Origin: JBBQVZ01 sp038211015
GTDB taxonomy: Bacteria; Actinomycetota; UBA4738; HRBIN12
Assembly (NCBI GenBank): GCA_038211015.1
Contig: JBBQVZ010000068.1
Coordinates: forward strand, 1-18,199
Direction of reading: 5' to 3'
Length of the DNA stretch: 18,199 nt
Positions 7,422-14,349 of the stretch are shown piece after piece (within the stretch, counting starts at the first letter, position 1; each line of letters starts with the position of its first letter). Position numbers and translations under genes: made by a program. The notes under the pieces are model-generated. The model was not told where the DNA came from. It saw only the letters and a program-made list of their open reading frames with translations, and searched no databases.

Positions 7422-9579
7422 CGCTGAGCTCTCGACTCACCGGCGCGATGTCGATCGGCAAGGTCGCGATGATCGTCGTCCCGCGACCCGGCGTCGATCG
7501 CACCACGAACGTCCCGCTCGCCAGCTCGACACGCTCGCGCATGGATGCGAGGCCTACCCGACCCATCTGCAAGAACTCCCTCGCGCGCGCGTTGTCGAAG
7601 CCGACCCCGTCGTCGACGATCTCGACACGGAGCTGCACCTGGTCGAGCTCGACCGAAACCGCCACGTGCGTGGCCTGCGAATGCTTCGCGGCGTTCGAGA
7701 GCGCCTCCTGCACCACGCGGTAGGCGAGTGTCTCCAGGTCGTCGGGGATCTCGGTGCCCACCATCCCCGAGAACTCAGTGCGAACACCTTGCTCGGTGCC
7801 GAAGCGCGCCAGCGTCTCGCGGATCGCCGGGATCAGCCCTCGCTCCTCCAGCAGGGGTGGGCGGAGCCCGGACATCAACGCGCGGAGACCGTCGGCCTCC
7901 TCGGCGAGCTCCTTGCGGATCTTCGTGAGGATCTCGATGCCCCGACCGCTGTCGCCGGCCTTGATCATCAGGAGTGCCGCCTCCAAGGAGAGCGACGCAG
8001 CGGACACGCCCTGCACCGGGCCGTCGTGGAGATCGCGAGCGATGCGGTTGCGCTCCGCCTCGATCGCGCTGTTGGTTCTCCGGAGCAGCCGGGTCCGGTC
8101 CTCGTCGCGATCCTGCAGGAACTTGAAGAGCGAGCGGATCGTCTGGTCGGCGATCCGTCCGGCGGTCACGTCGCGAACGAGCAGGAGTCGCCGCGGCGGC
8201 GACATGGGCACGTCGGAGATGCGCGACTCCAGGTAGAGCGGCTGTCCCTCGGTCCGTTGGATGGTGCCTTGCCCGGTCGTGGGCAGCGACGCGAACGAGG
8301 AGTCGGCTCCGCTCACCGACGCAGCGAGCGCCGTCCATGGCAGCCCTTCGATCGACACCCGGTCGATGCGCACCATGCTGCAGAACGCGTCGTTCGCTCG
8401 CAGGATCACGTCGCCATGATCCAGCTCGACGATCCCGTCGACGGCCGCTTCGAAGACCAGCCGGAGGTGTTCCTCGGATTGGCGCAGCGTCTCGTTCGTC
8501 TCGCGCACCCGTTCGAGCGCCAGGTCGGCCTCCGTCAGGGCTCGTTCCTTGTCGCCCAGCGCGTGCCTGGCCTCCGCGTGGGCCGACGTGCTGCGGATCT
8601 GGTTCGCGAGGATGCGTCCCGCCAGACCGAGCCCGAGCACCGCGATGATCGCCGTCGATTGCATCGCGGGGAGCCCGTGCGCATCGTCGACGCTCGCGAC
8701 GGTGGCGAGGGCCGCGCACGCCGAGACCACGGAAACGCTCGTGAGGATCGGGCGGGCAAGATGCAGCCGCCGTTCCTCGGGCGGCGAGCCGACGCGTCGA
8801 GGGAACACGATGACGGTCGCGGCGAGCAACGGCCCGGCGACCATGAACACGATGACGATCCCCGGGAACCCGACGTGGAACGAGCCTCGTGTCCAATCCC
8901 AACCGAAGACGAGGGTCGCCGCGGAGACGGCGGTGAGCACCAGCCACTGCACCGTGTGGGCCGCGGAGGGAGCCCAGAGGACCAGGACGCCGAACGCGGC
9001 GAAGAGCGTGGCGGACACGATCGCGAACGTCCCGGCCGACAGCGACTCGGGCGGACCGCCTCCGATCGGCCGGATGATGGCGTAGCAGATCGCCGCGAGC
9101 GAGGCGGCGATCAACGTGGCGTCGATCGAGATCTCGCGCCGATCCTCACGAGGGAAGTGCCCGCGGTACTCCTCGCGGGCGGCGCCCAGCACCGGGATCA
9201 GGAACAACAGGAACACGACGTCCAACGACCGCGGTTCCGGGGTCATGCGTTGGAGGTCGGCGACGAACAGGGCCGCCGCCGCGAGCGCCACAAGGACCAT
9301 CAGGATCGCGAAGAAGCGAGCGGAGCGCCACGACTCATCGAGCCGGCTCCGTCCGAGGATCGATGCGGCGGCGATGAGGTTCAACGCGATGACCGACGCT
9401 TCGCTCACGAGCGTCTGCGTGCGCCCGGACTGGCCCATGGCGGACACGGTGACGGCCACCGCGGCGGCGAGGAGTGGAACGGCGGCAGCGGATCGGGATC
9501 GTCGTCGGACATGAGCGTCGCTCATGGTTCCATCTTGCCGGTTCGACCCCTCAGGCTCCATCACCCAGTCGTCTGACAT
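7405..9579 (-). CDS. membrane sensor histidine kinase, NarL/DesK type (HisKA_3), with PAS domain
   Basis: At up to 724 residues this is the sensor of the two-component system encoded with the upstream response regulator. Residues 31-325 contain about ten hydrophobic helices, an input region I do not recognise. A short coiled coil (about 330-370) leads to a PAS-like domain (about 371-475, LRLVFEAAVDGIVELDHGDVI). HisKA_3 follows with the autophosphorylated H518 in ERNRIARDLHDGPVQG. The HATPase_c domain has an N-box around N629 (EALSNAAKHS) and DDGVGF at 656-661. The kinase should phosphorylate D54 of the regulator. The start is uncertain: ATG 9579 is the longest, while ATG 9525 (residue 19) sits just before the basic stretch leading to the first helix; neither has a strong ribosome site. 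The gene lies 62 bases after the regulator gene and overlaps the convergent PBP gene by 17 bases at its 3' end. Confidence 0.88.
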   Translation of the reverse strand: MSDDWVMEPEGSNRQDGTMSDAHVRRRSRSAAAVPLLAAAVAVTVSAMGQSGRTQTLVSEASVIALNLIAAASILGRSRLDESWRSARFFAILMVLVALAAAALFVADLQRMTPEPRSLDVVFLLFLIPVLGAAREEYRGHFPREDRREISIDATLIAASLAAICYAIIRPIGGGPPESLSAGTFAIVSATLFAAFGVLVLWAPSAAHTVQWLVLTAVSAATLVFGWDWTRGSFHVGFPGIVIVFMVAGPLLAATVIVFPRRVGSPPEERRLHLARPILTSVSVVSACAALATVASVDDAHGLPAMQSTAIIAVLGLGLAGRILANQIRSTSAHAEARHALGDKERALTEADLALERVRETNETLRQSEEHLRLVFEAAVDGIVELDHGDVILRANDAFCSMVRIDRVSIEGLPWTALAASVSGADSSFASLPTTGQGTIQRTEGQPLYLESRISDVPMSPPRRLLLVRDVTAGRIADQTIRSLFKFLQDRDEDRTRLLRRTNSAIEAERNRIARDLHDGPVQGVSAASLSLEAALLMIKAGDSGRGIEILTKIRKELAEEADGLRALMSGLRPPLLEERGLIPAIRETLARFGTEQGVRTEFSGMVGTEIPDDLETLAYRVVQEALSNAAKHSQATHVAVSVELDQVQLRVEIVDDGVGFDNARAREFLQMGRVGLASMRERVELASGTFVVRSTPGRGTTIIATLPIDIAPVSRELSVKDAT

Positions 9580-9621
9580 GCATGACCGGATGGACTAACC
9601 CTCACCGGTCGCGCGGATGAG

Positions 9622-9640
9622 GCTTCCGGCCCGCCGGAGC
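9622..9640 (-). terminator. possible stem-loop between response regulator and kinase genes
   Basis: GCTTCCGG at 9622-9629 can pair with CCGGAGC at 9634-9640 with one bulge and a 4-base loop, starting within a few bases of the regulator's stop codon. There is no T-run, so it may act as a weak attenuator or mRNA-stabilising hairpin rather than a terminator. Confidence 0.3.
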
Positions 9641-9641
9641 G

Positions 9642-10277
9642 CTACTCGATGAGTCGGCGACGGAGGGCCTCGGCGACGGCCGCCGTGCGGTCCGACGCGC
9701 CCAGCTTCTCGAAGATGTGTTCGAGGTGGGTCTTCACGGTGTCGGGCGAGATGTAGAGCCGTTCGGCGATGTCGCGGTTGGTGTGACCGAACGCCAGGAG
9801 TTGAAGCACCTCGATCTCGCGAGCGGTGAGCGTCTCAGCGCGCCGATCGCGTTCCTTGGCCGTCGAGAGCTCCTCGGCGAGCGCGACCACCAGCTGCGGA
9901 TCGATCACCATGTTCCCTCCGGCGACCAAACGAACCGTCTGGATCAGGTGCTCGGCGTCGCGTGCCTTCAGGACGTATCCTCGGGCGCCCGATCGGACCG
10001 CCTCCACCACGAACTGCCGGTCGTCGTAGGCGGTGAGCATGATGACGCCCACCTTGGGGAAGCGGTCGCGGATCTCGCGGGCGGCCTCGAGACCGTCCAT
10101 CTCGGGCATCCGGATGTCCACGAGGGCGATGTCCGGATCCTGCTCCTCGATCAACGTCAGCAACTCTCGGCCGTCTGAGGCTTCGCCCACGACCTCGATC
10201 CCGTCCGCCATCTCGAGATACCGGCGGAGTCCTTGACGTACCAACGAGTGGTCGTCGGCGATAGCTACCTTGATCAT
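9642..10277 (-). CDS. NarL/LuxR-family response regulator
   Basis: The 211-residue cytoplasmic transcription regulator has a receiver domain at residues 1-120, with acidic D8 and D9, phosphoacceptor D54 in ALVDIRMPEMDG, T82 and K104. A LuxR-type helix-turn-helix spans about 149-205 (LTAREIEVLQLLAFGHTNRDIAERLYISPDTVKTHL; split here as LTAREIEVLQL and TNRDIAERLYISPDTVKTHL for reading). Length and spacing are standard for the NarL family. Phosphorylation by the kinase encoded just downstream should promote dimerisation and DNA binding. ATG 10277 has GGAGG 7 bases upstream (10285-10289), so the start is well supported. Target genes cannot be read from the sequence; the neighbouring PBP and mannosyltransferase genes suggest envelope control, which is inference from position only. 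Confidence 0.93.
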   Translation of the reverse strand: MIKVAIADDHSLVRQGLRRYLEMADGIEVVGEASDGRELLTLIEEQDPDIALVDIRMPEMDGLEAAREIRDRFPKVGVIMLTAYDDRQFVVEAVRSGARGYVLKARDAEHLIQTVRLVAGGNMVIDPQLVVALAEELSTAKERDRRAETLTAREIEVLQLLAFGHTNRDIAERLYISPDTVKTHLEHIFEKLGASDRTAAVAEALRRRLIE

Positions 10278-10316
10278 GCCCCGTCCTCCGTCCGCGCCTG
10301 GGACGCGGTCCGCACC

Positions 10317-10322
10317 ATCCTA
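10317..10322 (-). promoter_or_regulatory. candidate -10 element for the two-component operon
   Basis: The minus strand reads TAGGAT in the 64-base gap between the PIG-V stop and the regulator start, leaving a leader of about 35 bases that contains the GGAGG site. The -35 region (CTGAAC at 17-base spacing) is weak. The regulator could instead be read through from the mannosyltransferase genes. Confidence 0.3.
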
Positions 10323-10341
10323 AACGCTCGCGGATGCCTGT

Positions 10342-11514
10342 TCAGAAGATGTACCACCAGTTCGTGAACAGCACCGTGAGCAGGGCGAGGCCCCCCGCGA
10401 ACGTCGCGACGATCGCCGTGTGCGGCAACTTCCGCCGCTCGGCCGCGTCGGCCAAGATCCAGAAGGCCGGGAAGATCACCGCCACCAGCCGTGGCATGGA
10501 CAGCAACGGCCGTGGCGGGAACGGGTACGAGAGGGGGATGAGGAGGCTCCCGAGCGCATACGTGAGATACGGCAGGGGGAGCAGTCGAACGCCGGCCACG
10601 ACGGCGAGGATCACCACACCGACGACCAGGAGGTCGATGAGCCAGTAGTTCGGGTCCGGCACGCCGATCCCGGCGGCCAGCTTGAGGGCGTTCCAGAGCG
10701 TGGTGAGCGGGAAGGCTCCCTGTCGTTGCCACCTCGCCTGCGCATGGATCGGCTCGAGCGCGTCTGCGTGCACCACGCCCCACCACCCCAGGTAGGCGAC
10801 CGTGCCGAGGACCACCGCCGCCCCGGCGATGACCCGTTGCCATGCGATGTCGCAAGCGCTCCGTCGCTCGAGTGCCATCACGATGAGCGCCGGCGCCAAG
10901 ACGATACCGACGCTGCGGGTAAGGGCCGCGAGCACACCGGCGGCCGCCGCGGTCGCCCACCGATCCCGCCTCGCTTCGCGGAACGCGATCAGCGAGAGCA
11001 GGAGGAAGAGCGACTCGCTGTAGGGAGCGTAGAAGAAGAACGCCGTCGGGAAGATCGAGAGATAGACGATGGTCCGCCGGGCGACGCGCTGAGAGAACTC
11101 GCGGACCGAGAGGTCGTAGAGGACCAGGAGCGATCCGAAGAACGCCACGTTGGAGACGAGGGTCGCAGCCAGCAGCGGATGGCCTCCGACCACCCACGAC
11201 AGGGCGCGGACGACCAACGGGTACAGCGGGAAGAACGCCGCGCTCCCGTCGCCGACCGCGTACCCCGTCGTGGCGATCCGGAGGAACCAGAAGGCGTCCT
11301 GTCGCTCGAACGCCGTGAAGACGCCGTGCCATCCATGACCCAGCGGGGACGCGATCCATCCGGGGACGTTCACCGCGCCGCGGGCCGGGAACAGCCCCAC
11401 GGCGATGGCCGCGAGCACGATCAGGCCGATCCGTACGGCGAGGAAGACGATCAGGCATGGACGAAGACCATCCCTGAGGCGGGGAGCCTCGGTCGTGTCG
11501 GGTGGATCGCTCAC
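10342..11514 (-). CDS. PIG-V family GT-C mannosyltransferase
   Basis: The 390-residue polytopic membrane protein belongs to the family of GPI mannosyltransferase 2 (PIG-V), which uses polyprenyl- or dolichyl-phosphate mannose as donor. After a first helix (about 18-42) comes the extracytoplasmic loop with FERQDAFWFLRIATTGYAV, in which D73 is the expected GT-C acidic residue, followed by GDGSAAFFPLYPLVVRAL. Both are hallmark segments of bacterial PIG-V homologues. Many further helices follow, with FFFYAPYSESLFLLLSL and the final FTNWWYIF. The acceptor is unknown; in actinobacteria related enzymes act on lipoglycans or protein O-mannosylation. GTG 11514 is chosen because it overlaps the stop of the GT87 gene in a GTGA; the frame extends to 11613, but that Arg-rich stretch lies within the upstream gene. 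It is the second gene of a coupled pair with GT87. Confidence 0.87.
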   Translation of the reverse strand: MSDPPDTTEAPRLRDGLRPCLIVFLAVRIGLIVLAAIAVGLFPARGAVNVPGWIASPLGHGWHGVFTAFERQDAFWFLRIATTGYAVGDGSAAFFPLYPLVVRALSWVVGGHPLLAATLVSNVAFFGSLLVLYDLSVREFSQRVARRTIVYLSIFPTAFFFYAPYSESLFLLLSLIAFREARRDRWATAAAAGVLAALTRSVGIVLAPALIVMALERRSACDIAWQRVIAGAAVVLGTVAYLGWWGVVHADALEPIHAQARWQRQGAFPLTTLWNALKLAAGIGVPDPNYWLIDLLVVGVVILAVVAGVRLLPLPYLTYALGSLLIPLSYPFPPRPLLSMPRLVAVIFPAFWILADAAERRKLPHTAIVATFAGGLALLTVLFTNWWYIF

Positions 11515-12752
11515 GCGGGAGCCCCGGCCGGCGCGACCTGTGCGCCGAGGTCGATCGCCTCCAGTTCGGGAAGCTCGACGGTCGGTCGACGCACCCACGC
11601 GACCACGCACCACAACAGGATGAGCGTCCTCACGGCGATCGCGATCTCGAACGCGCCGAACGGCAGGCCGCCAACCCCCGTGAGCTCACCGAAGTACGAG
11701 AAACGGGTCACGAACACGGCGACGTCAGCCGCCTCGAACGCAACGAACGTTCGCAGGTCGATCGCGCCGAGCGCGAAGAACGGCAGCAGCCACAGCCCGT
11801 ACTGCGGCGAGTACACCTTGTTCGACAACAGGAACAAGACGAGCATCGGGAAGGCCAGGCTCCATCGCGCGAACTGCGGTTCCCGGCGCTGTTTCCACAT
11901 CCACACCAAGAGGAACGTTGTGGTGAACAGGGCGAGGGACGCCACGTTGATCCGAGACGTGTGTCCGCAGATCGAGGTGACGTCGACGTGCGTGCATCCG
12001 AGGTACCAGAGACTGTCCCAATCCGCAGGTCGCGCCGAGTTGAACCTGAAGAACGTCGACCAGCTCGACGGAGACGCGATCGCGAAGGGCGCGTTCGCGA
12101 GGAGCCAGGTCCCGGCGGTCGCCCAGCCGATCCTGATCGCGGAATCGGGCTCCCGTTCGCGCAGGCGCTGCGCGATCAATGGGATCAGCAGCATCGCGGG
12201 ATAGAGCTTGGCGGCGGCGCCGACACCCAGCAACACCCCCGCGAGCCCGTCACGTCGGCGGGCGAACGCGAGCAACGCCCCCGTCGCGAGCGCGACGGCG
12301 AACAGGTCCCAGTTCATGAAGGCGTAGATGAGCAGCGTGGGCGCGAGCGCGAACCACAAGGCTCTGCCGCCCAACATGTAGAGGAACGTGGCGACGGCGG
12401 CGGCGCACACCCACAGGAAGATGGCGTTGGCCATGAAGAACCCCAGCGTCGTGCCGCCACCGACCCACGCGGCAACCCGCATGACGTACATCGTGAGCAC
12501 CGGATACTCGTCGCACGGGCCTCCCGACTCCAGGCACGGTTGGAGGAACGGCAGGCGGTTGCCGTCGAGTTGCTCGGTGTAGAGCAGGGGCACGATGTCC
12601 GAGTAGCAGAGCAGGCGGTACTGCCGTCCGTCCGACCACCCACCGGGGGCACACGGCGCCTTCAGGGCGCTGCCGAGGATCAGCGTGCCGCACATGCAGC
12701 CCAGGATGAGCAGCAAGCTGACGGGGCGAACGGCACGCTCCACGCGGGGCAT
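11511..12752 (-). CDS. GT87-family (DUF2029) polyprenol-phosphate-mannose-dependent mannosyltransferase
   Basis: The 413-residue polytopic membrane protein resembles mycobacterial Rv0051. Recognisable segments are C34APGGW, then CYSDIVPLLY (49-58), DGNRLPF, CDEYPVLTMYVMR (80-92), AFMNWDLFAVALA (144-156) and GVGAAAKLYPAMLLIPL (176-192). The EYPV and NWD elements lie in the loops that form the GT-C active site, and KLYP is a family signature. About ten membrane helices are expected. The enzyme would transfer mannose from a polyprenyl phosphate donor on the outer face of the membrane. ATG 12752 is the start used; no Shine-Dalgarno is obvious. Its stop overlaps the start of the PIG-V gene by four bases. 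Its position near the DUF5318 and ponA genes parallels Rv0049-Rv0050-Rv0051, but here a two-component system and PIG-V lie between, and the strand is opposite. Confidence 0.87.
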   Translation of the reverse strand: MPRVERAVRPVSLLLILGCMCGTLILGSALKAPCAPGGWSDGRQYRLLCYSDIVPLLYTEQLDGNRLPFLQPCLESGGPCDEYPVLTMYVMRVAAWVGGGTTLGFFMANAIFLWVCAAAVATFLYMLGGRALWFALAPTLLIYAFMNWDLFAVALATGALLAFARRRDGLAGVLLGVGAAAKLYPAMLLIPLIAQRLREREPDSAIRIGWATAGTWLLANAPFAIASPSSWSTFFRFNSARPADWDSLWYLGCTHVDVTSICGHTSRINVASLALFTTTFLLVWMWKQRREPQFARWSLAFPMLVLFLLSNKVYSPQYGLWLLPFFALGAIDLRTFVAFEAADVAVFVTRFSYFGELTGVGGLPFGAFEIAIAVRTLILLWCVVAWVRRPTVELPELEAIDLGAQVAPAGAPA

Positions 12753-13086
12753 CGTATCGGGAGGCCGGGGCCACGGTGCAAGCGAAAGCTCTCGAATGTC
12801 GAACTGGACCAGTGTGTGTTCTCACGTTCGAGATCGCCTCCCCCAATCCGCTGGCGGAGCCCGAGCAGACGTGATCGTTGTTTCCTCTATTCAGAATTGG
12901 TAGACAATTCGCTCGCCTTGGGAGCGAAACTGAAGGTAGAAGAAGCTTCCTTTCGGTCGTCTCTCTAAGGCGATAGCGAGGTCACCGTGGGAGAGGGTTC
13001 AGTTTTGCTTGCCTTTAGTCAGGACTGCTGCTATCGCCCTGCGCGCTCCCGCAGCATGCTCTCAATCACATCCGAGAAAGGAATGC
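12753..13086. other. non-coding stretch upstream of GT87 and of the small membrane protein
   Basis: I see no gene in these 334 bases. Base composition falls visibly from about 12780 onward. It holds a TCCGC/GCGGA palindrome (12847-12858), a nested stem arrangement at 12890-12934, and a 9-base inverted repeat, GGCGATAGC (12969-12977) with GCTATCGCC (13030-13038), enclosing 52 bases. It should contain the divergent promoters of both flanking genes, but no convincing -35/-10 pair stands out. Confidence 0.5.
12890..12934 (+). other. potential structured RNA or DNA element (three-way junction-like)
   Basis: TTCAG (12890-12894) pairs with CTGAA (12930-12934) and encloses two small hairpins: AATTG/CAATT (12895-12909) with loop GTAGA, and CGCTC/GAGCG (12910-12926) with loop GCCTTGG. 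The second half resembles the D-loop to anticodon region of a tRNA-Pro(UGG), but no acceptor or T arm is found around it, so it is not a functional tRNA. It could be a tRNA-derived remnant, a leader structure or chance. Confidence 0.3.
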
Positions 13087-13587
13087 ATGTCGTCACGTCG
13101 GCTCTTAGCTCTGATGAGCGCTTCTGGATTGATCCGTTTGTTGTTTGAGGCGATTCTTGCTGGAGTTGGAACGGCTCTTACGTTGTATCTGTCGTCAACA
13201 ACAGCGAGCAGTCTCAATTCTCTTGGTCTTCCAAACCAACGATGGTACGTCGACCGGACGAAGCTATCTCTTAGCGTAGCCGCGGGCATGGCCATCGTCG
13301 CGAGCACCGTCTGGGCTGCCACGGTCCTATTCCGATCACACGCGCGCCCGGTACGTCGGTCCCAACGATTCGGGATAACAGCCGCCATCGTGGCTAATGC
13401 GCTAAGCGTTGGCGCGGTGTTGTCGACTCTCCTGAGCGAGCCACAGCCCAGCGATACGATCGCGGCGCTGCTTGCGGGTTCAGCCTTCGCGGCCGTCGCG
13501 GTTGCTCTATCGTCGGCCTTGCGTCAACTCGGTCCACACGCAAGCGATTCGAAGGGCAGGTCCGAACCTGGGGTTCTTGACCAATAG
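13087..13587 (+). CDS. hypothetical four-helix membrane protein
   Basis: I do not recognise this 166-residue protein. It has a short basic N-terminus (MSSRR) and four predicted transmembrane helices at about residues 14-36, 62-83, 96-119 and 124-147, then a polar tail rich in Ser, Gly and charged residues. Between helices 1 and 2 is a loop of about 25 residues containing NQRWYVDRTK. There are no cysteines or obvious catalytic motifs. ATG 13087 is preferred because GAAAGGA lies just upstream with a short 4-base spacer; the frame is open back to 13009 but without a good site. Codon use, with many third-position T and A, differs from the flanking genes, and it sits alone in a low-GC segment, so horizontal acquisition is likely. 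A bicistronic partner is not present. Confidence 0.55.
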   Translation: MSSRRLLALMSASGLIRLLFEAILAGVGTALTLYLSSTTASSLNSLGLPNQRWYVDRTKLSLSVAAGMAIVASTVWAATVLFRSHARPVRRSQRFGITAAIVANALSVGAVLSTLLSEPQPSDTIAALLAGSAFAAVAVALSSALRQLGPHASDSKGRSEPGVLDQ

Positions 13588-13597
13588 CTAGTCAAGA
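13575..13597 (+). terminator. possible hairpin terminator overlapping the stop of the small membrane protein gene
   Basis: TCTTGAC (13575-13581) and GTCAAGA (13591-13597) are perfect complements around a 9-base loop that contains the TAG stop; two further GC pairs form past a one-base bulge. No T-run follows, so termination strength is doubtful. Confidence 0.35.
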
Positions 13598-14317
13598 CCG
13601 ACCTCTGACGCTGCAGCAACGGAACTCAGAGACTCTTCGGAGCCGGAGGAGGCTACGCGCTTAGCGTTGGAAAGTCATACACGTGGACATTCGGTCACAG
13701 GTCAGCGGGACTGTAATGCTCTTGCGCAGTCATCGAAGTAGGAGTCTTGAGCTCGAAGTTCAGCAGTATGTCGAGTGACATGTGAAGGCGGAGACCAAGA
13801 AGGCAGTCAAGAAGACCAAGCCTATCGAGGATGCAAGCCGGACAATGGACCTTTGAGTCAAACGACGAAAGACCGGCGCGTCTACGATATTTCCTAGCCG
13901 TGAAACATGATGATCCGGGCGCCAAATCACGTAGCATGAAACGGCGCGTATGGGACAAAGAGGGCAAGTGAAAGGATGATCGCATAGGTGCGGGGAAGCG
14001 CCGCGATCGCCATGAGTGAGCTAGACATCTAGACTTTTTCCCTCTCCCATTGCTGACATGAGTTACTCCACAAAGGTCGACACGTCGGCGATGCGCTTTG
14101 AGCAGGCGACGCACGTGTGTGAGCGGACCCGCGGGAAGCGTCGGTTGCACGCTTGGGCGTAGCCGATGTAGTTGAGCCTGTGGAGTAACCGACCCGGATG
14201 GCGAGCGACCTGGATTCTTCACACCCACGTTCCGATGAACTCCTTGCGGCGGTTTCGTCGGCGCGGCTTCTTGGCAGATCAACCACCCTGACGGGCGTTC
14301 GCGACACCGTATGAGCA
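13588..14317. other. gene-poor, low-GC stretch with possible coding remnants
   Basis: No convincing intact gene is present in these 730 bases. I see short open fragments only. On the plus strand, one frame gives a piece from 13665 to a TGA at 13776 and resumes in the same frame at GTG 13782, encoding a Lys-rich 24-residue peptide ending at 13856. On the minus strand, a 14189-14070 frame reads like a Cys-containing C-terminus (HTCVACSKRIADVSTFVE). An 11-base inverted repeat, GTTACTCCACA at 14062-14072 and its complement at 14179-14189, encloses 106 bases. A weak stem with five Ts lies at 14021-14039. The picture is of a decayed or acquired segment. Confidence 0.45.
14021..14039 (+). terminator. 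weak intrinsic terminator candidate
   Basis: CTAG-ACAT-CTAG forms a 4-base stem and loop (14021-14032), followed two bases later by TTTTT (14035-14039). The stem is short and AT-containing, so this is a marginal call. Confidence 0.25.
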
Positions 14318-14339
14318 TCTGCGAGTGATCACTCGTAGA
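14318..14339. promoter_or_regulatory. 22-base near-perfect inverted repeat, candidate MerR operator
   Basis: Arms 14318-14328 and 14329-14339 are complementary at 10 of 11 positions; the core CGAGTGATCACTCG (14322-14335) is a perfect 14-base palindrome. It overlaps the TAGAGT hexamer that begins at 14336, so a dimeric protein bound here would contact or block the promoter of the regulator-menaquinone operon. MerR proteins typically bind dyads of about this size between -35 and -10, which makes autoregulation the natural reading. The binding protein is inferred, not shown. Confidence 0.6.
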
Positions 14340-14341
14340 GT
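14336..14341 (+). promoter_or_regulatory. candidate -10 element of the merR-menG-menF operon
   Basis: TAGAGT ends 8 bases before GTG 14350, the same spacing seen before the DUF5318 and PBP genes, so a leaderless transcript is plausible. No recognisable -35 hexamer lies 17-19 bases upstream, as would suit an activator-dependent promoter. Confidence 0.45.
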
Positions 14342-14349
14342 GGTTGGTC

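Noticed and set aside
7666..9576. Plus-strand open frame of 636 codons opposite the histidine kinase
   Set aside because: The opposite strand encodes a full kinase with all motifs; this frame has only Arg/Gly/Asp-rich filler.
10420..12204. Plus-strand open frame of 594 codons over the mannosyltransferase genes
   Set aside because: It is antisense to two clearly recognisable membrane enzymes; its Arg/Glu/Gln-rich translation is typical of high-GC shadow frames.
12685..12903. Plus-strand open frame of 72 codons at the GT87 start region
   Set aside because: Mostly antisense to the GT87 N-terminus, with no motif or ribosome site.
12890..12960. tRNA-Pro gene
   Set aside because: Only a D-loop and anticodon-like portion is present; no acceptor stem, no T arm (GGTTCRA) and a mismatch in the anticodon stem.
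14029..14307. Minus-strand open frame of 92 codons
   Set aside because: Low-complexity Ser/Thr/Arg content, with no motif and no initiation signal; it competes with other frames of similar quality.
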